NCBI GenBank assembly: GCA_949825065.1
Contig: OX463846.1
Span: forward strand, 12,272,177 to 12,336,176
Direction: 5' to 3'
DNA from: Odontocerum albicorne
Lineage: Eukaryota > Arthropoda > Insecta > Trichoptera > Odontoceridae
DNA length: 64,000 nucleotides
The notes beneath the pieces are model-generated. The model was not told where the DNA came from, did not search any database, and saw only the letters and a program-made list of their open reading frames with translations. This document shows, piece by piece, positions 45,326 to 56,264 of the stretch (the first letter of the stretch is position 1; each line of letters starts with the position of its first letter). The position numbers were made by a program, and so were the translations under genes.

Positions 45326-45445
45326 AAGAATTCTAGTCTAATGTTCACTTAATGTTTGTTTAACACCCATATTGTCGGCTGGAAGAGATTGACACAAGAC
45401 ATAAAACTGACAGGTTTTACTGTAAGCATTGAAAGTGTAATACGA
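45325..45445 (+). mobile_element. SINE-A copy, head missing
   Basis: Body aattctagtctaatgttcac; tail ggctggaagagattgacaca, diverged middle, then gcattgaaagtgtaatacga. Confidence 0.75.
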
Positions 45446-46669
45446 TAAAATTTGTTGCTAGTGTAACACCAAACAATAAGAACATATGCTAAAGACAAAA
45501 TTATTTAATATTTAAATTCAAAATTTGCCATGTTTATACTTGTAAACCTAATGAAATGTAAATAGCAAGCTACGAGTATCTAAGTATATCCTTAAAATTC
45601 AATCGCATCTTAATTTTACTATAAAATGATGTTAAAAATAGATGCCATATTTTCTACATTACAGCTTATAGCCATGCTGTTAAGACGTAATAAATTACAG
45701 AATGACAAATTTCCTATAATTTCGGAATATTAGATCCCTTCGTTCGCTGAAAAATGCTGCTTAATTTATCTGCAAAGTGATAAATTGATCCAGTCGCTTG
45801 ATACTAACTGACTTTAGATTCGAGCTACCAACTCTTCAATAATGATGTTCCATATCCCCGTGTTCACGTCTTGTTTCACTCAATCTTTTAACTCTATCAA
45901 GATTTCAGCCATCTTCTTCTTTTGGTCTAGTTTTCAGTAATCTAATGTCCCTTAATTGGTCTGGTTTCTTGTAATCTTAAGAAATCTGGTTTCTTGTAAT
46001 CAGTGCGATCTTCTCCATCAACGAAAATCTATTTTACAGATTTAGAAGTTCTGTACTCTGCCTAAAGCTGTTTTGCCTGCAATGGCTCGTAGGATTTTTA
46101 TAAAACCATTCATCCTATCATGTAGCTCATAATTGAGCATCGCGACTCCCATAATAGCCCTAGATAACTCATCTTCATCCCTTCCTGGACTCCGTAGTTC
46201 GAAGAGCAATTGTTAATGGTAGTGTTGTTGCGTTTCTCACTTGGTCCGTTCAATGCATTGGGGATTTTCCTTTTGTATGTCGTTATTCCACGTTTCCAGT
46301 TACCACAAACATGTCCAAACTGCCTCTTTGATCTTACGAGACAACTGCTTCAAAATATTAAACTATCCAAAAAAAAACTTGTATTATAAAAATATTCCAC
46401 CGACGTCTCACCTCGAAAAGACGATGAAATTTAACGATATTTCTACACATGGAATCCGAACCCACTATCTTATTCTATCGAGGAAGCTGTTTTAAGCACC
46501 GAAACTCCAAGTTGGAGTTTTTTTACATTCGGATTATATCTGTAGAAATATAATTATATTTCATAGCCCTTTCAAAGCTTGTAGTTTTCGCAATATTTCC
46601 CCAAGATTAAAAAAAAATCTTCGCAACACGAAAAAATTAATGTACTTAAGAAATATTGAAACATATATC
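45446..46669. other. Intergenic DNA, weak coding remnant
   Basis: The minus strand of 46075-46200 gives SRAIMGVAMLNYELHDRMNG and IKILRAIAGKTALGRVQNF in one frame before a stop. It looks like old coding sequence, possibly transposon-derived, but I do not recognise it. Confidence 0.35.
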
Positions 46670-46990
46670 AAATTTTTAATGTTTACTCAGGACAATTCCC
46701 CTTAGGAAATATATTACAGAAACATATATCTAATTTTGAATGTATACTCAGGACAACTGGACTTCGGAAATATATTACAGAAACGTATATATAATTTTGA
46801 ATGTATACTCAGGACAAATGTACTTAGGAAATATATTACAGAAACATGTATCAAATTTTGAATGTATACTCAGGACAACTGTACTTAGTAACATATCTAA
46901 TTTTGAATGTATGATATACTCAGGACAACTGTACTTTGGAAATATATTACAGAAACATATATCAAATTTTGAATGTATACTCACGACAAC
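46670..46990. repeat. Tandem repeat, about 61-62-bp unit, about 5 copies
   Basis: Each unit carries atactcaggacaactgtact, ggaaatatattacagaaaca and tatcaaattttgaatgt. One unit near 46890-46915 is shortened. Open frames across it on both strands are by-products of the repeat. Confidence 0.92.
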
Positions 46991-47579
46991 TACTTTGTTT
47001 TTACTTTGATTCTATAGATTAGTAATATTATTATTGACCGTGAATGAGTGAAATATGGTCTTTTGTTTTTATTACGTGACTCACCTTGCTTGACGGATAC
47101 TGTCCACCTAAGGGCTTTCTAAAGTAAATAGATTTCTCCTGAAAACGTGTGGAGTAAACAACACCATTACGTAGAAGTAGACAAACTGAGGACATTTTTG
47201 TACAGGGTCGTTATAAAATAAATCATTCTTAAATATTAATACTATTAATTAAATTAGAAACACGTTATTTTAAGGATTACCTTAAAAAGTATTTATACAT
47301 GGTTTTGCGTATATTTTAAACTAAATCAAATATTGGCTTATATTTCATCACCGTCATCAACCGTACAACCTATGTTAGAATGGGTCTTGGCTGCCTGCAG
47401 GATTCTCTGCTAGCTATCTTTTTCTCAACAGCATACACAAAATCTCTTATATTTAGTGTTACACTTGAAATAATTCCATTTTTATATTATTTAACATGTT
47501 TTATTTTGTTATAATATTTTAGTGTAGCATAAAAAAAATTACTTTTGTTTTTATCAAATAAATTTTAAACTTTTGAATT
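46991..47579. other. Intergenic DNA, no gene seen
   Basis: AT-rich; nothing recognisable. Confidence 0.4.
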
Positions 47580-47632
47580 GTTTTATACTTGTTGTTTATA
47601 GTTAAGGCATTAATGTTGTGGAGGTTTAAAGA

Positions 47633-47701
47633 CATTGTAATTTATTTTTAACAAACACTGTTTATTCCACTTTTTTGTGACGGTATAACCCTACCGGTTT
47701 C
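47633..47701 (+). repeat. Left 69-bp inverted repeat of the Penelope-like element
   Basis: Identical to the reverse complement of 48339-48407. The inner end reads taaccctaccggtttc. Confidence 0.95.
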
Positions 47702-48264
47702 TTTTCAAGTTTCAAAAGAAACTTATAAAAGATTATATATTTAACGACACCTATAAGCATACCTATAAATGGAGCAAAGTCCTATTTATAAAAAATCTGT
47801 CAAATGAAATAACCAAAAATATTCCAAGTCACATAAAGCCAGCTTTTTACACTAACTTTAATCTCCGGAAACTCTTATTTAATGGGAAAGGCAAAAATGG
47901 AATACTTAGCAACAGTGGTGTGTATAAACTTTTATGTGCTGACTGTGATAATTTCTATATAGGAAAGACAGGAAGATCTTTTGAAAAGAGATTTCGTGAA
48001 CACCAATCTGCCTTAACAAATCCTCTAATTTATTCTGAAATGGCTAATCATTGTCACCGTGAGAATCATACTTTTTCTATCGATGATGCCAAATTCTTAC
48101 ATATTAGCGGCAACGGAAATAAATTGGACAGATTAGAGGCCCTAGAAATTTCTAAGTCAGTATACCGATCGGAGCATCTGTTGAACAGTTATTTCCCCAA
48201 AATCTCCCCGCTCTTGGCCGAAATTATCCCTAGCCTTCCTCACCCCCCAGCCTTCAACCGTTGA
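47701..48264 (+). pseudogene. Penelope-like element ORF, C-terminal part with GIY-YIG nuclease
   Basis: 187 codons are open from the inner edge of the left inverted repeat to the TGA at 48264. Residues about 35-62 (NEITKNIPSHIKPAFYTNFN, LRKLLFNG) are the linker downstream of the reverse transcriptase. The GIY-YIG endonuclease domain starts near residue 73: GVYKLLCADCDNFYIGKTGR carries the GVY and YIG pairs and a CxxC. KRFREH supplies the conserved arginine, and RLEALEI the likely metal-binding glutamate. In full elements this nuclease nicks target DNA for reverse transcription. The frame has no stop or frameshift, but the reverse-transcriptase domain is absent, so the copy cannot move by itself. 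Confidence 0.92.
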
Positions 48265-48338
48265 AGTGTCTATATCGGTACCAGTTCGAGCAGCATTTGG
48301 TCTTGTTTGCGCTCCCCTGAAGATGAGGTGAAAGCCTT

Positions 48339-48407
48339 GAAACCGGTAGGGTTATACCGTCACAAAAAAGTGGAATAAACAGTGTTTGTTAAAAATAAAT
48401 TACAATG
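48339..48407 (-). repeat. Right 69-bp inverted repeat of the Penelope-like element
   Basis: Exact reverse complement of 47633-47701; it lies about 75 bases after the ORF stop. Confidence 0.95.
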
Positions 48408-48420
48408 TTTTATACTTGTT

Positions 48421-49399
48421 TTTTTTGTACTTGTTATGTTGGATCTTTGTATGAATTAGGAAAACCTGTAATGTGCAAAGAACCTAAAAAATAAATTAAT
48501 AAATTGAGTTTAAATGGAGTTTAGCTTTGTTCTCCCCACTTTTCTACATCTTTCTTCTTAGCAGGGCAAAAGGCCTGAATGCGGTATCAGTACCCAAGCT
48601 AACGCAGTTTAGCATTATTTATAAATTGTGTTACGCTAGCTTCACCATACAGTGTATTTAGTTCTTCGTAATACCTCGGTCTCCATGCATTCCAAAGAAG
48701 TCTGTTCCATATTACAGAATTTCCAAATTAGCCCACGATTTCAAAAAGGTTGAGTCCCCACTGCTATAAATCTAGCAACTTAAAAAGACTAAAATTTGTA
48801 ATCTGTTGGAAAGTTTTGTATTTGAAATAATCTTTCATGAATCCGGTGTAAAGTTTTGTAAATATAATGAATAGTACAATAAAACAATTGGTTATTCAAA
48901 TTATCAAAGCTTTTGGATTTTACTTTGTGAAAACTCATAAAATAACGATTTTGATAACTAGATTTTCTTATTTCATATTTGTTGCTTACAATTAGACTTA
49001 TATACAAAAAGAAATCAACCCACAAAACTCATTTTTTTGTTTATTTTAATATTTAAAAAATATTTTTAGATCAATTAAATTCCGTATTAAAAAATCATTT
49101 CATATATTATTCCTTGTCGAGATCATCATGACTTTCCATTATGTTTGCTTATTTACTTCTTCCCTCCGTATTTCCTACGAGTGTAATCAACCTCTCCAAA
49201 TGTCCTTATCTCACCTTGTAATGGGCCTGAAGAGTTTGAGAATACGTTTCAGGCAAATGAATTCCATATATGTAATCTCGTACAAAGTTACTTGATGCTT
49301 CTTTAATAATTACAGAACGGGTAAATATGGAATGGGTTCTTTATGCGCATTAACTTCAAATTTTATCTAAGTAAATTTTTCTTCCTCGAAGGAAGGGAA
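48421..49399. other. Intergenic DNA, no gene seen
   Basis: Nothing recognisable. Confidence 0.45.
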
Positions 49400-49720
49400 A
49401 ATGTGGTAAATGTAGTTAAACAGCAGAGATATGTTTGGTTTTTTAATTTACAATGGGATAAATGTAGTTAAACAGCAGAGATATGTTTGGTTTTTTTATT
49501 TACAAAATGTGATATTTACAAAATTTGGAAAATGTGATAAATGTAGTTAAACAGCAGAGATATGTTTGGTTTTTTTATTTACAATGTGATAAATGTAGTT
49601 AAACAGCAGAGATATGTTTGGTTTATTTTATTTACAAAATGTGATATTTACAAAATTTGGAAAATGTGATACATGTAGTTAAACAGCAGAGATATGTATG
49701 GGTTTTTTTTTATTTACAGA
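49400..49720. repeat. Tandem repeat with alternating 52/79-bp spacing
   Basis: Five copies of tgtagttaaacagcagagat at about 49411, 49463, 49542, 49594 and 49674. Long intervals carry an extra ttacaaaatgtgatatttac block, so the array behaves as a dimer of about 131 bases. Confidence 0.92.
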
Positions 49721-49958
49721 CAAACATAAGCTAATTAATTTTATCTATTGAAGCTAGAGTTCCATATTATTATTCTAATGTCGTATCCAAACATTTTAGA
49801 ACATTTATAATCCATTAAACACAGAAATATTAATGTCACATTTACACTTTTTGTTAGCAAATACAAATCATTTGAAATCTGTGTCTTTAATTTTGACACG
49901 AAATAAATTTAACGCAAAAATAAATTTTCGACAATAAATTCCTAAATTATGTTTTTTA

Positions 49959-50258
49959 TTGAGCGAAAGCGTTCTCTATGTCTTTGATATAATGAGCGAA
50001 AGCGTTCTCTATGTCTTTGATATAATGAGCGAAAGCGTTCTCTATGCCTTTGATATATTGAGCGAAAGCGTTCTCTATGCCTTTGATATAATTAGCGAAA
50101 GCGTTCTCTATGCCTTTGATATAATGAGTGAAAGCGTTCTTTATGCCTTTGATATAATGAGCGAAAGCGTTCTCTATGCCTTTGATATAATGAGCGAAAG
50201 CGTTCTCTATGCCTTTGATATATTGAGCGAAAGCGTTCTCTATGCCTTTGATATAATG
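49959..50258. repeat. Minisatellite, 33-bp unit, 9 copies
   Basis: The unit begins gagcgaaagcgttctctatg and continues with cctttgatataat. Copies differ at one to three positions. Because 33 is divisible by three, one plus-strand frame reads SESVLYAFDIM repeatedly and a minus-strand frame reads RFRSLYQRHRE repeatedly. I treat both as by-products: the plus frame opens without an ATG and nothing around it suggests a gene. Confidence 0.95.
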
Positions 50259-50289
50259 ATTTTCTACTGTATATATTATATGATCTAAA

Positions 50290-50640
50290 TTTTGAAAATG
50301 GTGCGAGGAGACTGAGGTACAACGAAGAGCACTGAACCCAGTATGGCAAACCTAGCGTAACAAAAGTTATAAAAACTGCTAGGCTACGTTAGATTGAACA
50401 TTTATACCGCATGAAGAATACTGGCTCTGCAAGGAATGCTTTGTTCAGCGATCCGATGGGGCGTTGGAGAGTGGGGTAACCAAAGCTGAATTGTCTGGAT
50501 GATATGACAGACAACTGTCACACATTGGGTATAACTAATTGGAGGAATGCTGCTGGGATAAATACATAGGTGGTAGATAATTCCGCAGACTGCCAAAGCT
50601 ATCCTTGGTTGTAGAGCTAATGATGAAGGAATTATATTTA
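50290..50640 (+). pseudogene. LINE reverse transcriptase C-terminal relic (LINE-D)
   Basis: Across frames: IEHLYRMKNTGSARNALFSD, PMGRWRVG-stop-PKLNCLDD and HTLGITNWRNAAG, ending with a TTGTAGAGCTAATGATGA-type end. This is the familiar tail of a widespread insect LINE (RM...F...P.G.RRVGRPKLRW). Related relic at 61865-62100. Confidence 0.8.
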
Positions 50641-52029
50641 TGCAATTTATTTTTCATTGATACAATTTTTCGAAACATTATTTGGAAACGTGTTTTCTCT
50701 GAACGACAAGGTTATAAGTGTCATCCCTGAACGACAGGGCTAGAAAAGTATGTATACCTACATAATATAAAAACACGAAAACATGAAATTCAATAAGACT
50801 ATAAAGACAAAAACATTTTTTTGTATTACGCTGAAAAGGAACAAGTTCTTATCATAAATATATGTATATTTTCTTCTAAAGACATCTGAGAAAACAAGTT
50901 TTTCTTTGAAGTATTTATTTTTACCTCACCAATATTTCACTATAATGGAATTTTTTTACGATTGTTTGAAAACTTCTTTAGCGACTGATGTGATTCGTAC
51001 GTATAAGAAGTGTAATATTTTATAAAGTTTTATCAAGATAATCTCAATTTTTCTTGAACTAAAAATAATAAAAGTTTTTCGTTCGTTTTTGACTCATGTC
51101 ATACAAAAAAAATATGATTATGTAAAACGTAAGAACTCCAACAATATCAAACCCGCATTCGTGGTGCAATGACTACAAAATACCTGGAAAATGTCTATGG
51201 AGGGAGAATGCACCGAACTACAAAGCATAACGGACTGTCATGTGATCGGTAAAGTAAAAAAATGTATAGTATCCGTCTCTTCAATGTATGAACCTATATA
51301 ATGAACATATCTTACTGCTTAGTTTAGTAAGAAAATAATTAAATTCTTGTCAATCTTGAAAAGTAACTTTCAAGAATAAGTTAAGATTGTTAATACTCCC
51401 CGTTGCATAACGATGCGATTTTTAATGAATTTCGACAACATAACTAAGAAACTCGATAGGTTGAAAGAGAAACTCTTTGAAGTCCAGATAATTTGATAAT
51501 CATAACTTAGAACAAATAGAGATAATTAATCAATACTTATAATAGCGTAGATGCTGTTTTTTTATGAATTTCCACACCAAAACCGAGAAATGCAATAGAT
51601 TGATAGAGTATACTCTATGAAACTCAAATAATTTGATAAATCTAATCAACAATAAGTTAAGATCATTAAAAATCATCTTTGCATAACTATATAATTTTTA
51701 TGAAGTTCGATATCAAAATCAAAAAATTAAATACATTGAAAGAGGTACCCACATCATAAAGTGGAGATCATAATCAACAATTAACGTGGTTTGTTTTAAA
51801 TCAATATCTATAGTAAATACCAAAAAATATATAAAAGAGCAAACTCTTTCAATCGGCCAAGTTTCTTGATAAGTTTTCTCTTGAGCAATTTTACTATCAA
51901 CTATTTTCAGTGTGTTAAAACAACAGATGTTATTTACGACACTTGGATGTTTATGTGCAAAATGATCCAAACTGAATTTCAACTAATTTGAGATATGAGG
52001 AGATATACGAGTTTAATATTTTTTCACAT
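50641..52029. other. Intergenic DNA, no gene seen
   Basis: AT-rich. 51360-51720 contains three diverged direct repeats around a segment like taagttaagattgttaatac, cataac and aatttttatgaa, roughly 140 bases apart. Confidence 0.45.
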
Positions 52030-52600
52030 AGAGATAACATACACATGTACAATAATGCCATTTGCATGTTGGGGAACGTAGAGAGAACGGAGCATAAGAC
52101 TTTCCTATCTTGCCACACATTCTTCGCCTCTTCTACATCCTTGCACATTCTCATGCAATTCCTAAGACTTCTGTGACTTTTAACGTTTCCTTTTTTTTTA
52201 AATATAATTCACTTAATCCAACCACACTTGCATTAGTACTTTCTACTACGCCTTCCATTCACATTTGCACTGTATGTTTTTTTGTAAGTCTTTCTTTATT
52301 CATTCATTCTACATGGCCAAACCATCTCAGAGTGCTCTTCTTCATCTTAATAAAAGCTAACCATAAGTTCACATTGTTCTCTAATCACTTCGTTCCGTAT
52401 TCTGTCGCACATTATCCGTGTCAGTGCACGCATTTCTACAGCATTTGTTTGGCTCCTTTCAGTCTTTTTCCATGTCCACGTTTCACTTCCATAATAAAAT
52501 ACAGTCTTGAAATGTCATCTTAGCAAATTAAGATGCCGTCTGGTATGAGCATATATGTTTTAGGGCCCCATTGAGTTTGTTTCTGTGAGATTGTTTGGAC
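52030..52600 (-). pseudogene. LINE-B reverse transcriptase C-terminal relic, best copy
   Basis: Minus strand, from high to low coordinates: YYGSETWTWKKTERSQTNAV, EMRALTRIMCDRIRNEVIRE, then a frameshifted segment over the WFGH motif, and finally MRMCKDVEEAKNVWQDRKVL followed by MQMALLYMCMLSLCE. This is the most complete LINE-B tail here and defines the family. The core polymerase motifs are missing. Confidence 0.85.
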
Positions 52601-52877
52601 ACGAGGAACGAATGAATGAAGAAAGACTAAAAAAAACAAATATACGGTGCAAATTTGAGTGGAAGGCGTAGTAGAGTAAGACCAAGGAAAGTATGGTTAT
52701 TTCAAACAAATGATATTTTGAAGGAAGGAAAAGTAATAAGTAAGAGAAATCGTAGGTTATCAGAAAGTGTATGGATGGGGAGATGGGAAATATGTGTGTC
52801 GAGATAGAACAGTATGGCGCTCGGCCTTCTCTACCTACCCCAGCAGGAAACGATGTGATGGTATGGAAATATCGTAT
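52590..52877 (+). pseudogene. LINE-B 3' end relic, opposite strand
   Basis: Plus strand: LFGHEERMNEERLKK, several frameshifts, then cgagatagaacagtatggcg, ccttctctacctacc and gcaggaaacgatgtgatg, the LINE-B 3' terminal block. It lies head to head with 52030-52600. Confidence 0.75.
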
Positions 52878-53025
52878 AAACTCATTTGTAGTGTCAGTTC
52901 TGGATTATTGAAATTCTATTAATTCTAGTCTGCCTGATTCGCAAATTACTAGACTCGAGTCTGTTTTCAATGCAGCTGCTAGGCTAATATACTCTTATGG
53001 TAGTCATAAATGTTTTTAATTTATT
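52878..53025 (+). pseudogene. CR1/L2-like reverse transcriptase fragment
   Basis: The frame reads NSFVVSVLDY-stop-NSINSSLPDSQITRLESVF, then NAAARLIYSYGSHKC. The LDYCN...LP...L..VQNAAARL pattern is typical of CR1/L2 LINEs just upstream of the part seen at 1990-2311, so it may belong to LINE-A. One TGA replaces the expected cysteine. Confidence 0.75.
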
Positions 53026-53329
53026 TCGTTTTTATAAAGTCTATATTGGATCAAGTGTCACGAAATCATTGATTTAAAACTTTGTATATTTTTATTCAAC
53101 CCCCTTAATATCCCTCAAGTTCGTTAAAGGGGTGTCTGTTTCCTTTGTATATTTCGAATATATATCTAAGAGATGTTTCGGAGAGAAGAAGAACTTTCAA
53201 GTCGATATCATTTTCATCGAATAAATTAACTTTTCCGAATCGATCCAATACGGCGGGATATTATGACAGAGCTTTTGCTGTTGTTCTTATGTGGCATTGA
53301 ATGAAGTATATCAAATTGTAAGAAATATG
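53026..53329. other. Intergenic DNA, no gene seen
   Basis: Nothing recognisable. Confidence 0.4.
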
Positions 53330-54000
53330 TATATGTGGCGTGTACAGCTTTAGAGAGCAATTGAAGACAACCGTTTATAGGTCTTATCAACATTCTGAAG
53401 AAAATGTATTATTTTATATGAATACTACAGACATACCATATATTATACTCCACCTAAAGCCGAATGTGTTGTTATTGCGTAGTGAAAGCTTTAGAAAGTT
53501 TTTTTAGTTCGTCTTGCCTTGGTAATTTTTCTGCGGTTTTATTATCACTTATGTTTTTCTTAATATACGAGTATATTCGTAATGGAAAGCAATTGAAGAC
53601 AACCCTTAATAGGGGATTTTATCATTCTAAATAAAATTTATTATTCTATATAAATTCTACAGCCATATGTTACACTCCATCTATAGCTGAATGTGTTACT
53701 ATCGCGTAATGGTAGCTTTACAAAGGTTTCTTTTTAGTTCGTTTTACCTAGGTAATTTTTCTGCGGTAATTACCGATTATTTCATTCTTAATATATACAG
53801 ATACGGGGAAGTTTCTTATTTAATTACCATAGCCACCATCTTTCGATATTTACAAACAAGTTATTATATTATTAGTATACTTTTACGTATTTTTTTAATA
53901 TGTCAATAATAATTGGTTTGAATTCCGAGTCACAATACCCTTGAGAAGAGCACTCTACAAACGGCGATATATAAATTATCCTTTCATTATTATTATTATT
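53330..54000 (+). repeat. R4 repeat copy with internal duplication
   Basis: Two related segments at about 53370-53585 and 53588-53800 share gcaattgaagacaaccc, ctgaatgtgttactatcgcg-like and tttttctgcggt sequence. The R4 end follows: ggtttgaattccgag (B-box-like), cccttgagaagagcactct and an ATT run at 53980-54000. Confidence 0.7.
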
Positions 54001-55557
54001 ACCGTCAATTCCTTCCCACCTTTTTTACGGTCTTATTTTCACTTCCTGTCTGCAGCCTTCCTGCTTGGGACATTTATTGCCTTTTTCCGTCCATTTGCTG
54101 AAATGGTCCGTGTTTTTTCTGTCGATTGCACTCCACTTATTCGATTTTCCCCGCAAATAACGTCAATTGTTTATTTACGACGCTCGTTGATAACGTCAAT
54201 CATTTCTTCGTGTTTTTAGAAGGTTCTTTATTATTTTCCGTCCAGTAACTAGGGGTTAATAAACACACAAGCACCCAAACTTCAGCGAAGCTTTTTTCAG
54301 GCGCTTGTAAACTCCTGTAAATTCGAGAAATACTTCTTCAAGGCCTTTTTTCACCCAAATTTATTATTTACTGGTGCTAGGTAGCTACCCAACGTAAATT
54401 ATTAGAACCCGACCAGAGCATTTCAAAAGAAACAAAGTTAGCTGCTCATAATATAACTTGGTCCCGACACTAAGATATGCAAGCGAAACTTGGACGTGAA
54501 AAATATTATGAAATTAAGATAAATACAATAAAAAATATGGTATTGCTTAGAATATGTGGAAAATGAGGGTATTACGAAAAAATGCGGGTGGAAAAACAAT
54601 GAACGCTTAAAACCCTTTATAGGACGGTCAGAACAATGTGGTATATAAATATACCACACATTATAAGACCTAAAATGTTCTTTATAGCTTAAAAACATTT
54701 TCCTTTACGTACAGTGGTAAGGTAAACTACCATCCATCATGAAGTTGCCGTCAATCGCCTAATAAATAGTCTGTGTAATTAAGGAACATAATTAGGAAGG
54801 TTTGGTAGCTGCAACGAAAATTTTAGAAGTGTCCTATAAAGGGTTAAAATTAAGTAAATGCGTGTTGCTATTTTTTAGTGTATATAATAATTCTTACTTA
54901 AAAACTGTTTTGATTTTATTTTTATTTAAGTATTTATATATAAAAGAGAACAGATATCTTGAATTCGTTTGGACAATAGAAAAGGTCTGAAATCTGTCAA
55001 AACCAAATTCCAACCGGCAGTCTATCCTAAAATCCGACCGGCACAATTGTCTATTCCGAATCCCGATTACGACCCGAATATATTTTTCTCGACTTGATCC
55101 TTGTGAAGCAGAGTTGAATAAATGAGAATGAGCCCTTATCTAACACGTAAGTGGAGAGATATCGAGCCTCGAAGATCCTTTGAAATCAAATTTCCTAACA
55201 ACCTAGCTGCTTTTTTTTCTTAACTGTTATCAAATGTCTCGATTAATTTTTACGTTTTTTCTACAGTTATTTTCTTGGTTTTAGGAATAACGCTCGCTTA
55301 TTCTCGTATTATAGTACGTGTACCAATAAAAAAAATTTTTTCGATTAATACCCTTCAAGGTATCCGAATTAGTATTTCGGATATATTAGAGAATGTTGTC
55401 TTCAGTTCCAGTAATCGAGACTTCGGGTATAGAACCTCTGGAGTAAGCACGCAACTTGATGTTTATCAATGAACAAGTTGGCAGTACTACCGCTCGGCAC
55501 GTGCGAGTATTTTTTATTTATTTTTTTTGTTATCCACAATACAACATTTACAATTTA
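54001..55557. other. Intergenic DNA with one LINE-B fragment
   Basis: Apart from 54455-54610 nothing is recognised. 54990-55200 is less AT-rich and not repeated in the window; it could be unique host DNA, but no coding frame persists. Confidence 0.45.
54455..54610 (+). pseudogene. LINE-B fragment
   Basis: The frame starts NLVPTLRYASETWT before a stop; further on, frameshifted, KMRVLRKNAGGKT. It matches the PTLLYGSETW...EMRVLRR segment of LINE-B. Confidence 0.6.
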
Positions 55558-55905
55558 AAATAATTTTAACGAAAAAGCTAACCGAAGAGTACAAGTACAT
55601 AATAATGTATAGTATATCACTATTTTGTGAATATAGAGAACCATTTTTTCAGACAAGGCCTGTGTCAAAGTGGTTTCATTCCTTAATTAATTAACAAAGT
55701 TTTAATACAAAAACAGTCAGCTGAAATATTTCCACTCTGTATTCACATATTTAACGAATCTCACATTAGCATATACACAATTCCAACCGCATCATAATTT
55801 CAACAACCACATCAACGTAATGTTCAACAACCGCATCAACGTAATGTTCAACAACCGCATCAACGTAATGTCCAACAACTCCCCGTTTCATGCTATACAT
55901 TCGAT
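55558..55905 (+). repeat. R7 dispersed repeat copy
   Basis: Same orientation as 29592-29905, with an internal 24-bp expansion at 55801-55875 that the other copy lacks. Confidence 0.75.
55801..55875. repeat. 24-bp tandem repeat, 3 copies
   Basis: The unit contains caacaaccgcatcaacgtaa followed by tgtt. It is an expansion of single-copy sequence in R7. Confidence 0.9.
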
Positions 55906-55921
55906 TTTATAATATTAAAAG

Positions 55922-56040
55922 TGATTAGAATTTCATGAATGCTTATTAACGGATTAGAATGTCATGAATGCTTATTAACGGATTAGAATTTCATGAATGC
56001 TTATTAACGGATTAGACTTTCATGAATGTTTATTAACTGC
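55922..56040. repeat. 29-bp tandem repeat, 4 copies
   Basis: The unit starts gattagaatttcatgaatgc, then ttattaacg; the last copy is more diverged. Confidence 0.93.
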
Positions 56041-56156
56041 ATTAAAGTTTCAGCTGATTTCGTTTTAAAAAAAATATCTATAATTTAAGATATTTCAGAG
56101 TGATAAAAATATTCAGTGATTTTTTTTCTCTTGGTGTATTATTTAATGTTTATAAG

Positions 56157-56264
56157 TTTCTTGAGTCGTTCAGTGACCAAAGTCAGTTCAAATTTCTTGA
56201 GTCGTTCAGTAACCAAAGTCAGTTCAAATTTCTTGAGTCGTTCAGTGACCAAAGTCAGTTCAAA
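56157..56264. repeat. 36-bp tandem repeat, exactly 3 copies
   Basis: The unit starts tttcttgagtcgttcagtga and ends ccaaagtcagttcaaa. A plus-strand frame reads KFLESFSDQSQF three times; the frame is short (69 codons), unsupported by any domain, and treated as a by-product. Confidence 0.95.

Larger units (their letters stand above)
47594..48407 (+). mobile_element. Penelope-like element, 5'-truncated, inverted terminal repeats
   Basis: The element encodes the end of a Penelope-type ORF with GIY-YIG endonuclease. Perfect inverted repeats of 69 bases lie at 47633-47701 and 48339-48407 (outer sequence cattgtaatttatttttaac). A direct repeat gttttatacttgtt at 47580-47593 and 48407-48420 is a plausible target duplication, putting 39 extra bases (47594-47632) inside the element left of the inverted repeat. 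Inverted repeats and such extensions are known in Penelope-like elements. Confidence 0.88.

Noticed and set aside
47633..48407. Cut-and-paste DNA transposon with 69-bp terminal inverted repeats
   Set aside because: The enclosed protein is a GIY-YIG nuclease with a Penelope-type linker, and Penelope-like elements are known to carry inverted repeats.
49400..50258. CRISPR-like array
   Set aside because: The repeats are contiguous or have repeated spacers rather than unique ones, and the window is eukaryotic.
49959..50288. 109-codon ORF on the plus strand over the 33-bp minisatellite
   Set aside because: It opens at TTG and is almost wholly the tandem repeat; the opposite strand is open too, as expected when the unit length is divisible by three.
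52110..52523. 137-codon plus-strand ORF
   Set aside because: It lies antisense to the clear LINE-B relic on the minus strand (52030-52600).
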